Origin: Litomosoides sigmodontis
Taxonomy: Eukaryota > Nematoda > Chromadorea > Rhabditida > Onchocercidae
Length of the DNA stretch: 64,000 nt
Direction of reading: 5' to 3'
NCBI GenBank assembly: GCA_963070105.1
Contig: OY718807.1
Location: 2,906,501 to 2,970,500 of the forward strand
Below, one piece after another: positions 63,438 to 64,000 of the stretch. A program made the position numbers and the translations under genes. Below the pieces are notes generated by a model. That model searched no databases. It saw only the letters and a list, made by a program, of their open reading frames with translations, and was not told the DNA's origin. How positions within the stretch are numbered: the stretch's first letter is position 1; every line of letters starts with the position of its first letter.

Positions 63438-63949
63438 TCAGACGTCTGCTTTACGCGCACGTCGTCCACGACGTGATGCCACTGGTTTCAGTGAACGGAG
63501 TAGTTGCGAAGCACGTTTTTGCACCAACTAAAAATTAAAATAACAAATAATTATTAAGTAACAACCAATCTTTCCAACTTCTCTGCCTGTTCAGTCCTCA
63601 ATGTAAGTTCAGTTACCAATACCTAAAGTGTGTTACTACGGAACGTGAACGATAACAAAATTTTTGACATAAGTTCAGTTGCTAATATTTAAACTCTGCT
63701 ACTACGGAATGTGCTCAACACCAGAATGACTGACACTAATGTCGTCAGTTATCAGGCAACAATGCTCCCTTCATAAAAACTCTATTTTCTGAAGAAATTA
63801 GAAAAGTAAGAGTGAACAATGCAAAATCCTACCCCTTTATGTTCACTTCCATATCTGTGGGCAATATTTTTCACACTTTTTAACGACTTTCGACTGTCCT
63901 TCTTCAGCGTAACAGACACAATCGACTTATTAGGATAATGAACCTTACC
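63438..63949 (-). CDS. RPL28: ribosomal protein L28-like, 5' part outside or disrupted
   Basis: Reverse-strand last exon 63527-63438 encodes LVQKRASQLLRSLKPVASRRG and a basic end, matching the C-terminus of eL28 (human region RRASAILRSQKPV). The exon upstream, ending at 63833, reads SLKSVKNIAHRYGSEHKG in phase with it, like the eL28 segment before that. Further upstream, in another frame, comes KSIVSVTLKKGQSK, like the eL28 beta-strand block. The two pieces lie on different frames with no room for an intron, and about 17 family residues seem missing between them. This could be a frameshift, an assembly error or a decayed copy; a functional gene with a very short intron (about 47 nt from 63949) was tested and did not restore a frame. 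The beginning of the gene would lie beyond 64000. Confidence 0.5.
63605..63727. repeat. imperfect direct repeat, about 65-bp unit
   Basis: Two related copies (about 63605-63655 and 63669-63720) share gttcagtt, ctactacgg and other words with several changes, in the intron of the L28-like gene. Confidence 0.7.
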
Positions 63950-64000
63950 TGCAACATTCATTTTTAAATCAACACTTCATTTTATAGGATATATAAGAAA

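Overview
This window is eukaryotic and almost certainly nematode nuclear DNA, most likely from a parasitic spirurid or filarial worm. The evidence is AT-rich sequence, many short GT/AG introns with acceptors of the TTTTCAG or TTTTTAG type, acceptor-like sites directly before several start codons (candidate spliced-leader sites), a nematode-style tandem galectin, and two genes resembling the nematode-only SXP/RAL-2 (DUF148) family. The species call is inference. No bacterial operon, CRISPR array, transposase, viral gene, rRNA or tRNA was recognised. I assembled gene models by hand from conserved protein similarity and phase-consistent splice sites; exon coordinates are given in each entry.

Layout, left to right. 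(1) 0.5-3.7 kb, +: RAD21 cohesin kleisin. (2) About 5.26-5.79 kb: (TAA)n array. (3) 6.0-14.1 kb, +: a large multi-pass membrane protein of unrecognised family, with about 2.1 kb of (ATT)n in one intron. (4) 15.4-17.3 kb, +: RAB14. (5) 18.4-19.0 kb, +: a tentative small secreted-protein gene, followed by a perfect 30-bp-arm hairpin. (6) 22.3-20.0 kb, -: SURF4/SFT-4 cargo receptor. (7) 27.2-23.5 kb, -: two-domain galectin with a long (ATT)n intron in the sense strand. (8) 28.5-31.4 kb, +: PRPF38B-like splicing factor. (9) 32.4-34.6 kb, +: UCHL5/UBH-4 deubiquitinase. (10) 35.1-37.1 kb, +: multi-pass membrane protein. (11) 38.9-43.2 kb, +: PRDM14-type six-zinc-finger regulator with a degenerate PR region and a polyglutamine insert. 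(12) 44.4-43.4 kb, -: small SXP/RAL-2-like secreted protein. (13) 45.8-47.2 kb, +: small unrecognised protein. (14) 49.2-47.3 kb, -: proteasome subunit alpha-6. (15) 56.8-50.0 kb, -: ATAD5/Elg1-like PCNA-unloading AAA+ protein, 22 exons. (16) 58.4-60.7 kb, +: second SXP/RAL-2-like protein. (17) 61.9-63.3 kb, +: Tctex1-type dynein light chain. (18) 63.9-63.4 kb, -: 3' end of a ribosomal protein L28-like gene running to the window edge.

Most genes are independent housekeeping loci. Loose functional links exist: RAD21 and ATAD5 act on chromosomes during replication and cohesion, UCHL5 and alpha-6 belong to the proteasome, and RAB14 and SURF4 act in membrane traffic. The most unusual items are the PRDM14-like gene, the very long ATT arrays, the perfect hairpin, and the unrecognised membrane proteins.
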